From assembly GCF_002115725.1 (NCBI RefSeq), contig NZ_JFKD01000010.1, positions 62,001-126,000 on the forward strand: DNA of 64,000 nucleotides. The letters run 5' to 3'. A program made the position numbers and the translations under genes. This DNA comes from Marivita cryptomonadis (GTDB taxonomy: Bacteria; Pseudomonadota; Alphaproteobacteria; Rhodobacterales; Rhodobacteraceae). Positions 34,167-42,982 of the stretch are shown piece after piece. Under the pieces are notes generated by a model that was not told the DNA's origin, did no database searches, and was given only the letters and a program-made list of their open reading frames with translations. The first letter of the stretch is position 1; each line of letters begins with the position of its first letter.

Positions 34167-35621
34167 ATGACCACAGTCATCAAGAACGGAACGGTTGTCA
34201 CAGCGGACCTGACCTATGAGGCGGATGTCCTGATCGAGAACGGAGTTATTTCGGAGATCGGGCCTAACCTGAAAGGCGACGAAGAACTGGATGCGACCGG
34301 TTGCTATGTCATGCCGGGTGGGATCGACCCGCATACGCATCTCGAGATGCCGTTCATGGGCACGTATTCCACAGACAATTTCGAAAGCGGCACGCGCGCC
34401 GCTTTGTCGGGCGGAACCACGATGGTGGTGGATTTCGTGCTTCCCGGGCAGGGGCAAGGCCTCGTTGATGCGATGAAGGGGTGGCACAACAAGTCGACGA
34501 TGGCGAATTGCGATTACTCGTTCCACATGGCGGTGACCTGGTGGGGCGAAAAAGTGTTCGATGAGATGCCCACAGTGATCAACGACCACGGCATCAACAC
34601 GTTCAAGCATTTCATGGCCTATAAAGGCGCGCTCATGGTCAATGACGATGAGCTGTTCGCATCGTTCAACCGTCTTTCTGAACTGGGCGGTATCGCGATG
34701 GTCCATGCTGAAAACGGCGATGTGGTGGCGGAACTGACCGCGAAACTACTGGCCGAGGGCAATACCGGCCCGGAGGGGCATGCCTATTCCCGGCCTTCTC
34801 AGGTTGAAGGCGAAGCGACCAACCGCGCCATTATGATCGCTGATATGGCGGGTGTGCCTTTGTACGTTGTGCACACGTCATGTGAGGAAGCACATGAGGC
34901 GATCCGCCGTGCCAAGATGCAGGGTAAACGCGTTTGGGGGGAGCCTTTGATCCAGCATTTGACGCTGGATGAAAGCGAATACTTCAACACCGATTGGGAT
35001 CACGCTGCACGGCGTGTCATGTCGCCCCCGTTCCGCAACAAAAAGCACCAAGACAGTCTTTGGGCGGGGCTGCAATCTGGTACGCTTTCCGTGGTGGCAA
35101 CGGATCATTGCGCCTTCACCACCGAGCAGAAACGGTATGGTGTTGGCGATTTCTCGAAGATCCCCAATGGCACAGGTGGACTAGAGGATCGCATGCCGAT
35201 GCTCTGGACACATGGCGTGGCAACCGGGCGGCTGACGCCGAACGAATTTGTTGCGGTGACATCGACCAATATCGCGAAAATCCTGAATTGCTATCCCAAG
35301 AAGGGTGCGGTTCTGGTCGGGGCTGATGCCGATCTGGTGGTGTGGGATCCAGAGAAAGAAAAGACCATTGCCGCGAAAACGCAGCAATCGGCAATCGATT
35401 ACAACGTGTTCGAGGGACAGCATGTTAAAGGCCTGCCGCGCTTCACGCTGACGCGCGGGCATGTGGCGGTGCATGACGGAGAGATGCGCACGCAGGAAGG
35501 GCATGGCAAGTTCGTGGAACGCCCGGGCAACGGGACCGTGAACCGCGCGCTGTCGACGTGGAAAGAACTGACTGCTCCGCGTCCCGTGCAGCGGACGGGC
35601 ATCCCTGCGACGGGGGTTTGA
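34167..35621 (+). CDS. hydA: Dihydropyrimidinase (D-hydantoinase)
   Basis: 484 residues. It opens the dihydropyrimidine ring to N-carbamoyl-beta-amino acid, the step between PreTA and the amidohydrolase. The binuclear zinc amidohydrolase site is complete: DPHTHLEMPF near residue 55, the carbamylated Lys in FKHFMAYKG near 151, MVHAENGD near 181, YVVHTSCEEAH near 238, and ATDHCAF near 312. It starts 85 bases after the amidase gene, across a dispersed repeat. Its stop abuts the ATG of the following AT-rich gene. Confidence 0.95.
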   Translation: MTTVIKNGTVVTADLTYEADVLIENGVISEIGPNLKGDEELDATGCYVMPGGIDPHTHLEMPFMGTYSTDNFESGTRAALSGGTTMVVDFVLPGQGQGLVDAMKGWHNKSTMANCDYSFHMAVTWWGEKVFDEMPTVINDHGINTFKHFMAYKGALMVNDDELFASFNRLSELGGIAMVHAENGDVVAELTAKLLAEGNTGPEGHAYSRPSQVEGEATNRAIMIADMAGVPLYVVHTSCEEAHEAIRRAKMQGKRVWGEPLIQHLTLDESEYFNTDWDHAARRVMSPPFRNKKHQDSLWAGLQSGTLSVVATDHCAFTTEQKRYGVGDFSKIPNGTGGLEDRMPMLWTHGVATGRLTPNEFVAVTSTNIAKILNCYPKKGAVLVGADADLVVWDPEKEKTIAAKTQQSAIDYNVFEGQHVKGLPRFTLTRGHVAVHDGEMRTQEGHGKFVERPGNGTVNRALSTWKELTAPRPVQRTGIPATGV

Positions 35622-36191
35622 ATGAACTCTAGCCACCAAGCAGATATATTATCGGAGTGCTACAAGCTGGTGCAGGCGTTCGCAGATCTAGAGGTCTTAC
35701 TTGACGACGTGTTTGTAATGGGTGTTTCGCAAAGAAAATGTTTGGCGAGAAAAATTAAACAATACCCAACCTATCTTGGCGGAAAGCTGAAGAAATTGCC
35801 TGTCTTGGCAGAAGTGTTTGGCGACTTACTACCTAAAGAAATTATTAGCTTCTGCGAAAGCGCAAGTGTCGACTTGGAAGCTCCGCTTGCTTGCCGCCAA
35901 TTGGTTGTTCACGGAAGACTGTATGAGGCTCGCTCAACGTACCAAGGTCTTGAACTCATGTTTGCGAAACACTCATTGCCAGTGAAGGAAGGCGGACGGC
36001 AACTGCTTAATCGCAAAACTGCAATAAGACTACTTCTAGCGGAAGTTCGCGATGCTCGGACTCCTATTCAAGAAGCTCGAGAGCGCATGCAAGAGATATA
36101 CTTCAAGTTGTTCCATGCTGGGAACGGTTGGCCTGACTTCATGCCACAGCAGGAAGCACCCTTGTTGTTTCCATCCACTTCTCAGGCTTAG
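35622..36191 (+). CDS. AT-rich orphan protein within the pyrimidine operon
   Basis: 189 residues, no recognised family. The sequence is soluble, mostly helical and basic, with KCLARKIKQYPTYLGGKLKK near residues 38-57, LVVHGRLYEARSTYQGLELM near 94-113 and EARERMQEIYFKLFHAGNGW near 150-169. The latter resemble helical bundle proteins, but no motif is certain. Codons such as ATA, TTA, AGA, AAA and ATT are frequent, unlike the neighbours, which prefer G/C-ending codons, so recent acquisition is likely. Its ATG directly follows the hydA stop, and it separates hydA from the importer genes. Confidence 0.72.
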   Translation: MNSSHQADILSECYKLVQAFADLEVLLDDVFVMGVSQRKCLARKIKQYPTYLGGKLKKLPVLAEVFGDLLPKEIISFCESASVDLEAPLACRQLVVHGRLYEARSTYQGLELMFAKHSLPVKEGGRQLLNRKTAIRLLLAEVRDARTPIQEARERMQEIYFKLFHAGNGWPDFMPQQEAPLLFPSTSQA

Positions 36192-36198
36192 AAACTGC

Positions 36199-37029
36199 AT
36201 GCTAAACTCAAACCACTTAGACGAGGGTCCTCAGTCGGGTCTAAATAGAGAAAAACACGTGATTTCAGCGAAATCGCTGGACCTCACCTTTCAGACCAAT
36301 GACGGGCCAGTGCATGCGCTGTCCGGTGTTGATCTCGACATCGGTAAAGGAGAATTTGTCAGTTTCATTGGGCCGTCGGGCTGCGGCAAGACCACGTTTC
36401 TGCGCTGTATCGCGGCGCTTGAAGCGCCGACGGGCGGGACGCTGACGGTCAATGGAATGACCCCGGATGAGGCGCGACGGGCGCGGGCCTATGGCTATGT
36501 GTTTCAGGCGGCGGGGCTTTATCCGTGGCGGACGATCGAGAAGAACATCGCTTTGCCACTCGAAATCATGGGCTATTCCAAGTCTGAACAGGATGAGCGG
36601 ATTGCGCGGGTGCTCGACCTCGTAGAGCTGTCGAATTTCGGCAAGAAATACCCATGGCAGCTTTCTGGAGGGATGCAGCAGCGGGCGTCGATTGCACGGG
36701 CGCTGGCGTTTGATGCGGACATTCTGCTGATGGATGAGCCGTTCGGTGCACTGGACGAGATTGTTCGCGACCACCTGAATGAACAGCTATTGGAGCTGTG
36801 GGCGCGGACGGAAAAGACCATCGGATTCGTGACGCACTCGATCCCGGAAGCGGTGTATCTGTCGACCAAGATCGTTGTCATGAGCCCGCGTCCGGGACGG
36901 ATTACTGACGTGATCGACAGCCCTCTGCCCAAGGAGCGTCCGCTTGATATTCGCGACACGCCTGAATTCCTTGCCATTGCGCATCGGGTGCGCGAGGGGT
37001 TGCGGGCGGGCCATGCCTATGACGATTGA
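36199..37029 (+). CDS. ABC transporter ATPase (nitrate/taurine/thiamine-precursor type)
   Basis: 276 residues from the ATG. Walker A GPSGCGKTTFL, Q-loop VFQAAGLYPW, signature LSGGMQQRASIARAL, Walker B ILLMDEPFGALDE and His-loop VTHSIPEAVYL are all present. Conserved similarity begins only at VISAKSLDLTFQTNDGPVH, so a GTG at 36259 could be the true start; the first 20 residues lie in the AT-rich segment that follows the orphan gene. It powers the two permeases downstream, probably importing a pyrimidine or an intermediate. Confidence 0.9.
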   Translation: MLNSNHLDEGPQSGLNREKHVISAKSLDLTFQTNDGPVHALSGVDLDIGKGEFVSFIGPSGCGKTTFLRCIAALEAPTGGTLTVNGMTPDEARRARAYGYVFQAAGLYPWRTIEKNIALPLEIMGYSKSEQDERIARVLDLVELSNFGKKYPWQLSGGMQQRASIARALAFDADILLMDEPFGALDEIVRDHLNEQLLELWARTEKTIGFVTHSIPEAVYLSTKIVVMSPRPGRITDVIDSPLPKERPLDIRDTPEFLAIAHRVREGLRAGHAYDD

Positions 37030-37035
37030 GGCATC

Positions 37036-37968
37036 ATGAGAAACCTCGTGCCCATCCTGACTGTACTCGCAGCGATAGTTGCGCTTTGGTACGCTGCGGT
37101 CGCGCCGATGAACATTCGTGGTGCTCTGGATGTGGCAGAACGCGCTGGATCAGACGTGGTTCCCGCTGAATCCCGCGCGCGGTTCGAGCAGTCGATCTGG
37201 CGTTTGATGGCCGACAATTCGGAGCATATTGCGCTGGGCTACAGTCTTGACCGGCCACGCCTGCCGACCCCGGTTCAGGTTGGGGCTGAGCTTTGGAAGA
37301 CCACGGGTGAGATGGCGCTTCGTGGTCGGGCGCTTTCTAAGCGGTCGCTTATCTATCATGGCTGGATCACGCTGCAGTCGACGCTTTGGGGATTTGCTCT
37401 TGGCACCGTACTGGGGATGGCGGGGGCAATTGCCATCGTCTACAGCCGGGTGGTGAATATGAGCCTGATGCCTTGGGCGATCATCAGTCAGACGGTGCCG
37501 ATTGTGGCGCTGGCGCCGATGATTATCGTGTTGTCCAGTCAGGTGGGGATCGAAGGGCGCACGGTGCCAAAGGCAATCATCTCAGCCTATCTGTGTTATT
37601 TCCCGGTACTTGTCGGGATGGTCAAAGGGTTGAGATCGCCGGGCGCGGCGCAGCTTGATCTGCTGCGGACCTATTCGGCGTCTGGTTTGCAGGCCTTCTT
37701 GAAACTGCGGCTACCTGCGTCAATGCCGTATCTGTTCACCTCGCTCAAGATCGGGATTGCGGCGGCACTTGTTGGGACCATCGTGGGCGAATTGCCCACT
37801 GGGGCGATTTCGGGTCTGGGTGCGCGCATCCTGATCGGGGACCAGTTCGGCACGCCACTTGCGATATGGGCGGCGCTGTTCGCGGCGGCGATCCTTGCGG
37901 GGATTCTGGTTACCTTGCTGGACCTGATGCAGCGGGCGACGCTCAGGCGGATGGGGGTGCAGGCATGA
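37036..37968 (+). CDS. ABC transporter permease
   Basis: 310 residues. An N-terminal span is followed by a soluble periplasmic stretch of about 70 residues and then about five to six membrane helices. The cytoplasmic EAA-type coupling loop is seen near LDLLRTYSASGLQAFLKLRL-PAS. It belongs to the binding-protein-dependent permeases of the SsuC/TauC/ThiX type. It starts six bases after the ATPase gene and overlaps the next permease by four bases. Confidence 0.9.
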   Translation: MRNLVPILTVLAAIVALWYAAVAPMNIRGALDVAERAGSDVVPAESRARFEQSIWRLMADNSEHIALGYSLDRPRLPTPVQVGAELWKTTGEMALRGRALSKRSLIYHGWITLQSTLWGFALGTVLGMAGAIAIVYSRVVNMSLMPWAIISQTVPIVALAPMIIVLSSQVGIEGRTVPKAIISAYLCYFPVLVGMVKGLRSPGAAQLDLLRTYSASGLQAFLKLRLPASMPYLFTSLKIGIAAALVGTIVGELPTGAISGLGARILIGDQFGTPLAIWAALFAAAILAGILVTLLDLMQRATLRRMGVQA

Positions 37969-38813
37969 GCTGGCTGATCTTTGCGCTTGTGTTCTGGATT
38001 GGTGCTTGGGCGCTGAACGCGTTTCTTGCCAATTCGGCTTGGCGTACATCTTTGGCAGTGCGGGTGCTGATCCCTGTGCTTTTTGGTGTAACGCTGATCG
38101 TGCTTTGGGAAGGAATTGTGCGAGGGTTTGGCGTTTCGCCGGTGATCCTGCCCGCGCCCTCGACCGTGGCGCAGACCTTTGTGGCCTCGACCGATATCCT
38201 TTGGGAGGATTTTCAGCAGACGGTTCTGAAAGGCGCATTGTCCGGCTTCGTGATCGGTGGACTGGCCGCGTTTGCCGCGGCGATCCTGATTGACCGTTCG
38301 GCTTTTCTGACACGCGGGTTGCTGCCCATCGGCAATTTCGTCGCCGCCCTGCCTATTGTCGGCATTGCGCCCATTCTGGTCAGTTGGTTCGGCTTCGACT
38401 GGCATTCCAAAGCGGCGGTCGTCGTGGTTATGGTGTTCTTCCCGATCCTCGTGAACACCGTACAAGGCTTGCGCGAGACAGATGCGATGCAGCGCGACCT
38501 CATGCGCACCTATGCTGCGAGTTATTTCGACACTTTGCTTAAATTGCGCCTGCCTGCAGCGCTGCCATTTGTGTTCAATGGGCTCAAGATTGCGACGACC
38601 CTTGCATTGATCGGGGCGATCGTTGCTGAGTATTTTGGATCCCCCACGCGCGGGATGGGGTTTCGTATTTCAACCGGGGTCGGCAGCCTGTCGATTGATC
38701 TTGTCTGGGCCGAGATCGCAGTCTCTGCGATGGCCGGCACAGCGTTCTACGGGCTCGTGGCCTGGTTCGAAAAGCGAGTGACGTTTTGGCACCCGTCACA
38801 TCGCGGACACTAA
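37965..38813 (+). CDS. ABC transporter permease
   Basis: 282 residues with about six hydrophobic segments. The coupling loop MRTYAASYFDTLLKLRLPAA near residue 180-199 is nearly the same as in the upstream permease, indicating paralogues that form a heterodimer. ATGA overlap with the previous gene fixes the start at MSWLIFALVFW. Transport substrate cannot be read directly. Confidence 0.9.
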   Translation: MSWLIFALVFWIGAWALNAFLANSAWRTSLAVRVLIPVLFGVTLIVLWEGIVRGFGVSPVILPAPSTVAQTFVASTDILWEDFQQTVLKGALSGFVIGGLAAFAAAILIDRSAFLTRGLLPIGNFVAALPIVGIAPILVSWFGFDWHSKAAVVVVMVFFPILVNTVQGLRETDAMQRDLMRTYAASYFDTLLKLRLPAALPFVFNGLKIATTLALIGAIVAEYFGSPTRGMGFRISTGVGSLSIDLVWAEIAVSAMAGTAFYGLVAWFEKRVTFWHPSHRGH

Positions 38814-38843
38814 AATGAAAAACGACAACATGGAGGTAATAAC

Positions 38844-39830
38844 ATGAAAACGAAGTTACTTGGTGCGTTGGCAGCAATTGGCCTGGCTGCACCAGCCTGG
38901 GCTGCGGACGATGTCACGTTGCAGTTGAAGTGGGTCACTCAGGCGCAGTTCGCAGGCTACTATGTGGCACTCGAAAACGGCTACTACGAAGAGGCCGACC
39001 TGAATGTCACCATCAAGCCGGGTGGCCCGGACATCGCGCCCACTCAGGTCATCGCTGGTGGTGGTGCGGACGTGACCGTCGAATGGATGCCCGCCGCCTT
39101 GGCGGCCCGTGAAAAGGGCCTGCCGCTGGTCAATATCGCGCAGCCGTTCAAAAGCTCCGGCATGATGTTGACATGCTGGAAAGATGCCGGGATCGCAACT
39201 CCGGATGATCTCAAGAACCGCACGCTGGGTGTTTGGTTCTTCGGCAATGAATTTCCGTTCATGTCGTGGATGAGCTCAATGGGCATTTCCACCGATGGCA
39301 AGAGCGAGAACGGTGTCGAAGTGCTCAAGCAGGGCTTCAACGTCGATCCACTGCTGCAGCGTCAGGCCGATTGCATTTCGACCATGACGTACAACGAATA
39401 TTGGCAAGTGATCGACGCAGGCGTCAGCCCGGATGACCTCGTGACCTTCAAGTATGAAGATCAGGGTGTGGCGACGCTTGAAGATGGACTTTATGTGCTG
39501 GAAGATCGTCTGTCCGACCCGGCCTTTGTCGATAAGATGCAACGTTTTGTCGACGCGTCTATGAAGGGTTGGAAGTGGGCTGAGGAAAACCCGGATGAGG
39601 CAGCGATGATCGTGCTCGACTATGACGAGACGGGCGCGCAGACCGAAACGCATCAAAAGCGGATGATGGGTGAAGTGGCCAAGCTGACCGCAGGTTCGAA
39701 CGGATCTCTGGACCCGGCGGATTTCCAGCGCACGGTTGCAACGCTGCTTGCCGGTGGTTCTGACCCGGTGATCACCGCCGATCCCGGTGATGCGGCATGG
39801 ACACATGCGATTTCGAGCGTGTTGAACTGA
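38844..39830 (+). CDS. ABC transporter substrate-binding protein (NMT1/ThiY-like)
   Basis: 328 residues with a Sec signal peptide (MKTKLLGALAAIGLAAPAWA, cleavage near residue 20). The mature protein begins DDVTLQLKWVTQAQFAGYYV and has IKPGGPDIAPTQVIAGGGAD, the pattern of NMT1/ThiY-like proteins that bind hydroxymethylpyrimidine or related pyrimidine-like ligands. That fits a uracil-degradation operon, although binding to pyrimidines is inferred. GGAG lies about ten bases before the ATG. A strong terminator follows 29 bases after the stop, ending the operon. Confidence 0.92.
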   Translation: MKTKLLGALAAIGLAAPAWAADDVTLQLKWVTQAQFAGYYVALENGYYEEADLNVTIKPGGPDIAPTQVIAGGGADVTVEWMPAALAAREKGLPLVNIAQPFKSSGMMLTCWKDAGIATPDDLKNRTLGVWFFGNEFPFMSWMSSMGISTDGKSENGVEVLKQGFNVDPLLQRQADCISTMTYNEYWQVIDAGVSPDDLVTFKYEDQGVATLEDGLYVLEDRLSDPAFVDKMQRFVDASMKGWKWAEENPDEAAMIVLDYDETGAQTETHQKRMMGEVAKLTAGSNGSLDPADFQRTVATLLAGGSDPVITADPGDAAWTHAISSVLN

Positions 39831-39858
39831 TCACAGCCTTCAAAAGGTTTGCACAGTG

Positions 39859-39884
39859 AAAGGGCCGGAAACGGCCCTTTCCTT
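39859..39884. terminator. Bidirectional terminator between pyrimidine operon and lacI gene
   Basis: Nine-base perfect stem AAAGGGCCG / CGGCCCTTT with GAAA loop, followed by CCTTTT; it lies between the convergent genes ending at 39830 and 39885. Confidence 0.9.
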
Positions 39885-40916
39885 TTATCTGCGCAACGTA
39901 TCGCCGTAGCTGATCTTTGGGGTCAATTCGACGACTTTCGGCGTATCTGCTTCAGGTGAATTCACTCGCTCCGAGATGATTTCAGCCGCTTTGCGACCGA
40001 TTTCTGTGCGGCAGGCATCCATTGTCGCGAGTTGACGTGGCAAGCCTTCGAGCAACTCCACGCCGTTAAACCCCGCCAGACCAATCTGGTTTGGAATATC
40101 GACACCCTTTTCCAACAGCGACAGCAAACCACCCGCAGCAATCATGTCGTTGGAGTAGTAGAGAAAGTCGAGATCGGGCTCTCGAGCCAGCATCGTTTCG
40201 GTCATCTCACGACCTTTCGCGAGAGCGGAGCCGCCGGAATAGAATTGTTGATCCGCCACTTCGACCCCACCTTTGGCCAACGCTCCGGTGAAGCCTTCGA
40301 ACCGTTTGCGTGCGCGGTGATCCAGCGGCATCTTCGTGCCAAGAAACCCGATCCGCTGATACCCTGCCTTCAGAATCGCCTCAGCCATCTTGCGGCCTGC
40401 GCGGCGGTGCGAGATCCCAACCATCGCGTCGATTGGTGTGCCATCGACATCCATGATCTCGACCACTGGAATGCCACTTGCCTTGAGCATGGCCCGCGAG
40501 GCGTCGGTGTGTTCCAGTCCAGCGATGATCACGCCGGATGGTCGCCAAGACAGCATTTCGTAGAGAACCCGCTCTTCCTTTTCAGGCAGGTAGTCTGTGA
40601 CGCCGACCACGGGTTGCAGTTCGGTTTCTTCCAAAACCGCACTGATGCCCGACATGACCTCTGGGAAGACCATGTTGCGCAGGCTGGGAATGATCACCGA
40701 GACGAGATTGACCCGTTGGCTCGCCAATGCTCCAGCAATCTTGTTCGGCACGTAGCCCAGCGATTTCGCCGCCGACAAAACGCGTTCGCGTGTTGCTGTC
40801 GAAACATCACCTCGATTGCGCAAGACGCGGCTGACAGTCATTTCGGAAACGCCGGATGCTTCTGAAACATCACGCAGCGTTAGAGGGCGGGTATCGTCAC
40901 TGGCCAAGAGGGTCAT
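39885..40916 (-). CDS. LacI family transcriptional regulator (GntR-like)
   Basis: 343 residues. The helix-turn-helix is at residues about 13-35 (LTLRDVSEASGVSEMTVSRV), with hinge helix NKIAGALASQRV and a periplasmic-binding-protein-like effector domain. Segments such as VIIPSLRNMVFPEVMSGI and FLYYSNDMIAAGGLL resemble regulators of gluconate use (GntR/GulR). It is divergent from the tRNA-Arg gene, and no obvious target operon adjoins it. Confidence 0.93.
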   Translation of the reverse strand: MTLLASDDTRPLTLRDVSEASGVSEMTVSRVLRNRGDVSTATRERVLSAAKSLGYVPNKIAGALASQRVNLVSVIIPSLRNMVFPEVMSGISAVLEETELQPVVGVTDYLPEKEERVLYEMLSWRPSGVIIAGLEHTDASRAMLKASGIPVVEIMDVDGTPIDAMVGISHRRAGRKMAEAILKAGYQRIGFLGTKMPLDHRARKRFEGFTGALAKGGVEVADQQFYSGGSALAKGREMTETMLAREPDLDFLYYSNDMIAAGGLLSLLEKGVDIPNQIGLAGFNGVELLEGLPRQLATMDACRTEIGRKAAEIISERVNSPEADTPKVVELTPKISYGDTLRR

Positions 40917-41037
40917 CCTATTCTGTCATTAAGATGTTATCGCAATCTTTCACATTGCAGCAAGCAATTGCGACCTTTGTGAAAAAATGACTGAAGAGAT
41001 GACAATCTTCGATTGGATCAGTATGGCTGTGTCGCGT

Positions 41038-41114
41038 GGTCCCGTGGCTCAACTGGATAGAGCAGCCCCCTCCTAAGGGGCAGGTTGCAGGTTCGAATCC
41101 TGCCGGGGTCGCCA
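41038..41114 (+). tRNA. tRNA-Arg (anticodon CCT)
   Basis: 77 bases including encoded CCA. Acceptor GGTCCCG pairs with CGGGGTC (two G-T wobbles), the D arm is GCTC/GAGC, the anticodon stem GCCCC/GGGGC carries loop CTCCTAA with anticodon CCT at the expected positions, and the T arm GCAGG-TTCGAAT-CCTGC is perfect. Discriminator G precedes CCA. It reads AGG codons. Confidence 0.96.
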
Positions 41115-41408
41115 AAAACACCTGAATGTGCCTTTAATGCTGATTGAACGCCCGAATGTGCCCGCGGTGGTTATTCCTTCGTCGTGATCCCTGTGCTCGA
41201 CGGTCGGCACCAATTTTTTCAAGTCTAAGACACTGACTACGAAGCATTGGTAGCCAGATATAAGTTCCCGCTTTCCGAGCCGAAGCGTTCCAGCCGTTGC
41301 TCTTCCAGACGACGATCGAGCGATTATCCTGACCGCAATTGCGCGCACTGAAGCGTCATCCTGCCATCGCTTTTTGCCGCAATTTCTAGTGCGATCAAAA
41401 TCATCTGA
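41115..41408. other. Spacer after tRNA-Arg, no gene seen
   Basis: About 290 bases with no convincing reading frame or strong terminator. The phrase GAATGTGCC occurs twice (near 41123 and 41154). Position 3' of a tRNA makes it a possible old integration site, but no integrase or repeated tRNA end is visible. Confidence 0.4.
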
Positions 41409-42005
41409 TCAATCGATTGGGATATCAGCGTTTCGTCCGGCAAGCTCCACGCTGATCTGATATGCTTTCTCAGGTGTCATGCCTGCCATAATTCGGGCTG
41501 CTCTGTCAGAGGCCATGCGCCCAAGGAAGCCTGCGGCAAATGACGATTCCATCTGTTCGAACAATGCTGCAGCCTGTTTCGGCTTCATGTTGGCATAGAC
41601 TTCGGTAAGCTGTGAGAGATCGTCCTCAGCGGCGGCGGCCGCAATCGAAATGGTGTCACGCAAGCTTTGTTCTGCCTGTTCTAGCTTTGTCAATTCGGCG
41701 TCAATGGCAGCTTCCGCAGCGATGAGCGTCGCTTCGCGTGCTTCGATTTCAACCTCGCGTTCGATCAGTCGTGCTTCGCGACCCTTAATCGCCTCCAGCG
41801 CAACTGTCAGCTCATCTGGCCGCGACAGGTCTAGCACCTCGGCCTCTATCCTGTCAGGGGATGCCTCTTCGCTGGCGATGACTTGCCCCGCTTCAGTTGC
41901 AAGGCGTACACCTGACGACAAGAGCAGCAAGGTGCCGATGATGGCCAATGTTCCCTGCTTGCTGCGCTTGGTGGTGCCGTAGTTGCGAGACATGCGCCTT
42001 ATCAT
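41409..42005 (-). CDS. MotE-like flagellar protein
   Basis: 198 residues. An N-terminal membrane span (LAIIGTLLLLSSGVRLA, residues about 19-35) is followed by a long coiled coil rich in Glu and Ala, then an MgtE-N-like C-terminal domain: YANMKPKQAAALFEQMESSF and FLGRMASDRAARIMAGM. This is the architecture of MotE, a periplasmic chaperone for the MotC stator-linked protein, first found in Sinorhizobium. It is coupled to the next gene upstream by an ATGA overlap and lies in a flagellar cluster. Confidence 0.8.
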   Translation of the reverse strand: MIRRMSRNYGTTKRSKQGTLAIIGTLLLLSSGVRLATEAGQVIASEEASPDRIEAEVLDLSRPDELTVALEAIKGREARLIEREVEIEAREATLIAAEAAIDAELTKLEQAEQSLRDTISIAAAAAEDDLSQLTEVYANMKPKQAAALFEQMESSFAAGFLGRMASDRAARIMAGMTPEKAYQISVELAGRNADIPID

Positions 42006-42355
42006 CCCGTCCCACCGGAGTGCCGCGAAAAGATCGGCCCTGTCTGAGGCGGCGGTGCTTTGGGTGTGGCTGGTGGCAGATCATGCATCGACGCGACCAT
42101 CAATTCCAGCCGCTTGGCGGCATCTTCGGCGCGGCTGGTCAGGTCTTTGAGGCTGTCGTTGGAATGGGTGGCTGTTCGTTGGGCAGAGTCCAGTGTGGAT
42201 TGCAAATCCGTAACCTGCGCAGAGAGTACCGCGACAGCAGCCCCGACACCATTTTCAAGGTCTGTGAAACGCGTTAGTCGTCGCGACAGAACAAAGCAGT
42301 AGAGCCCCGCGCCAAGTGCCCCGGCGACCAGTAGAATATCAGCTATAATTTCCAT
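42002..42355 (-). CDS. Small membrane protein in flagellar cluster
   Basis: 117 residues. One span at the N-terminus (IIADILLVAGALGAGLYCFVL), then a coiled-coil-like region (VGAAVAVLSAQVTDLQSTLD, SNDSLKDLTSRAEDAAKRLE) and a Pro-rich tail. No named family is recognised. Its position between fliL and motE suggests a role in flagellar motor assembly, but this rests only on context. Confidence 0.75.
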   Translation of the reverse strand: MEIIADILLVAGALGAGLYCFVLSRRLTRFTDLENGVGAAVAVLSAQVTDLQSTLDSAQRTATHSNDSLKDLTSRAEDAAKRLELMVASMHDLPPATPKAPPPQTGPIFSRHSGGTG

Positions 42356-42364
42356 CAGATTCCT

Positions 42365-42856
42365 CTAATTCAGAATGAATTCTGTCACGAGTACACTGTT
42401 GGCCTTGCCCAAGCCGACAACCATAACGATCCGACGAAAGACTTGCAGGCGTATTTTGAACAACGCGCCTTGACCCTCAATGTCTTCAACCGTCAAAGCA
42501 CGAAGGTAGCCGTTGAGAGCATCTTGTATCCGCGGCATCAGAAATTCCACATCTCCTCGGTATTGAGACGGTACCTCGATCTGTCCGGCAAAGCGGAGGT
42601 GTTCACTGCGTGCTCCCGTGGGCAACGTCACGATCAAGGGGGGGATTTCAACAAAAGCAACGTCTGGCAAAATATCCGGAAGATCCCCAGTCGCTGGTGA
42701 TGCTGCTTCGTTTAATCGCGCGGGCACAAGATTTTTGGAGATTGCAAAATACCCGATCGCCGCACCTGCAAGACAAAAGACAACTGACATCAGCAGCCCC
42801 AGTTTTGACGCGGCCTTCTTTGTGTCACCAGATTCCGTCGCGAGTGTTTCAGCCAT
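42365..42856 (-). CDS. fliL: Flagellar basal body-associated protein FliL
   Basis: 163 residues. A single N-terminal span (LGLLMSVVFCLAGAAIGYFA, residues about 19-38) and a periplasmic domain with FVEIPPLIVTLPTG and LRFAGQIEVPSQYRGDVEFL. FliL surrounds the stator complex and supports torque generation. It heads the minus-strand cluster fliL - small membrane protein - motE-like, divergent from fliF across a 126-base promoter region with a CtrA-like box. Confidence 0.9.
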   Translation of the reverse strand: MAETLATESGDTKKAASKLGLLMSVVFCLAGAAIGYFAISKNLVPARLNEAASPATGDLPDILPDVAFVEIPPLIVTLPTGARSEHLRFAGQIEVPSQYRGDVEFLMPRIQDALNGYLRALTVEDIEGQGALFKIRLQVFRRIVMVVGLGKANSVLVTEFILN

Positions 42857-42907
42857 TGTTATGATCTCTCAGGTCTTCGTCCATGGCTGTGTTTTACCAA
42901 TCAGGCA

Positions 42908-42922
42908 CTAACCGATTGTTAA
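42908..42922 (-). promoter_or_regulatory. CtrA-like box between fliL and fliF
   Basis: On the minus strand the sequence is TTAA-N7-TTAG, one mismatch from the CtrA consensus TTAA-N7-TTAA. It lies 52 bases upstream of fliL and 61 bases upstream of fliF, so it could control both. CtrA governs flagellar genes in many alphaproteobacteria; binding here is inferred. Confidence 0.45.
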
Positions 42923-42982
42923 CGCGAAAGCGCAATAACGGTCTGAGTTAAGACAGGGAATGATCGCGGTTCGGAGGCGAAG

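Noticed and set aside
41115..41408. Possible integration site 3' of tRNA-Arg
   Set aside because: No integrase, no repeated tRNA 3' end, and ordinary flagellar genes follow.
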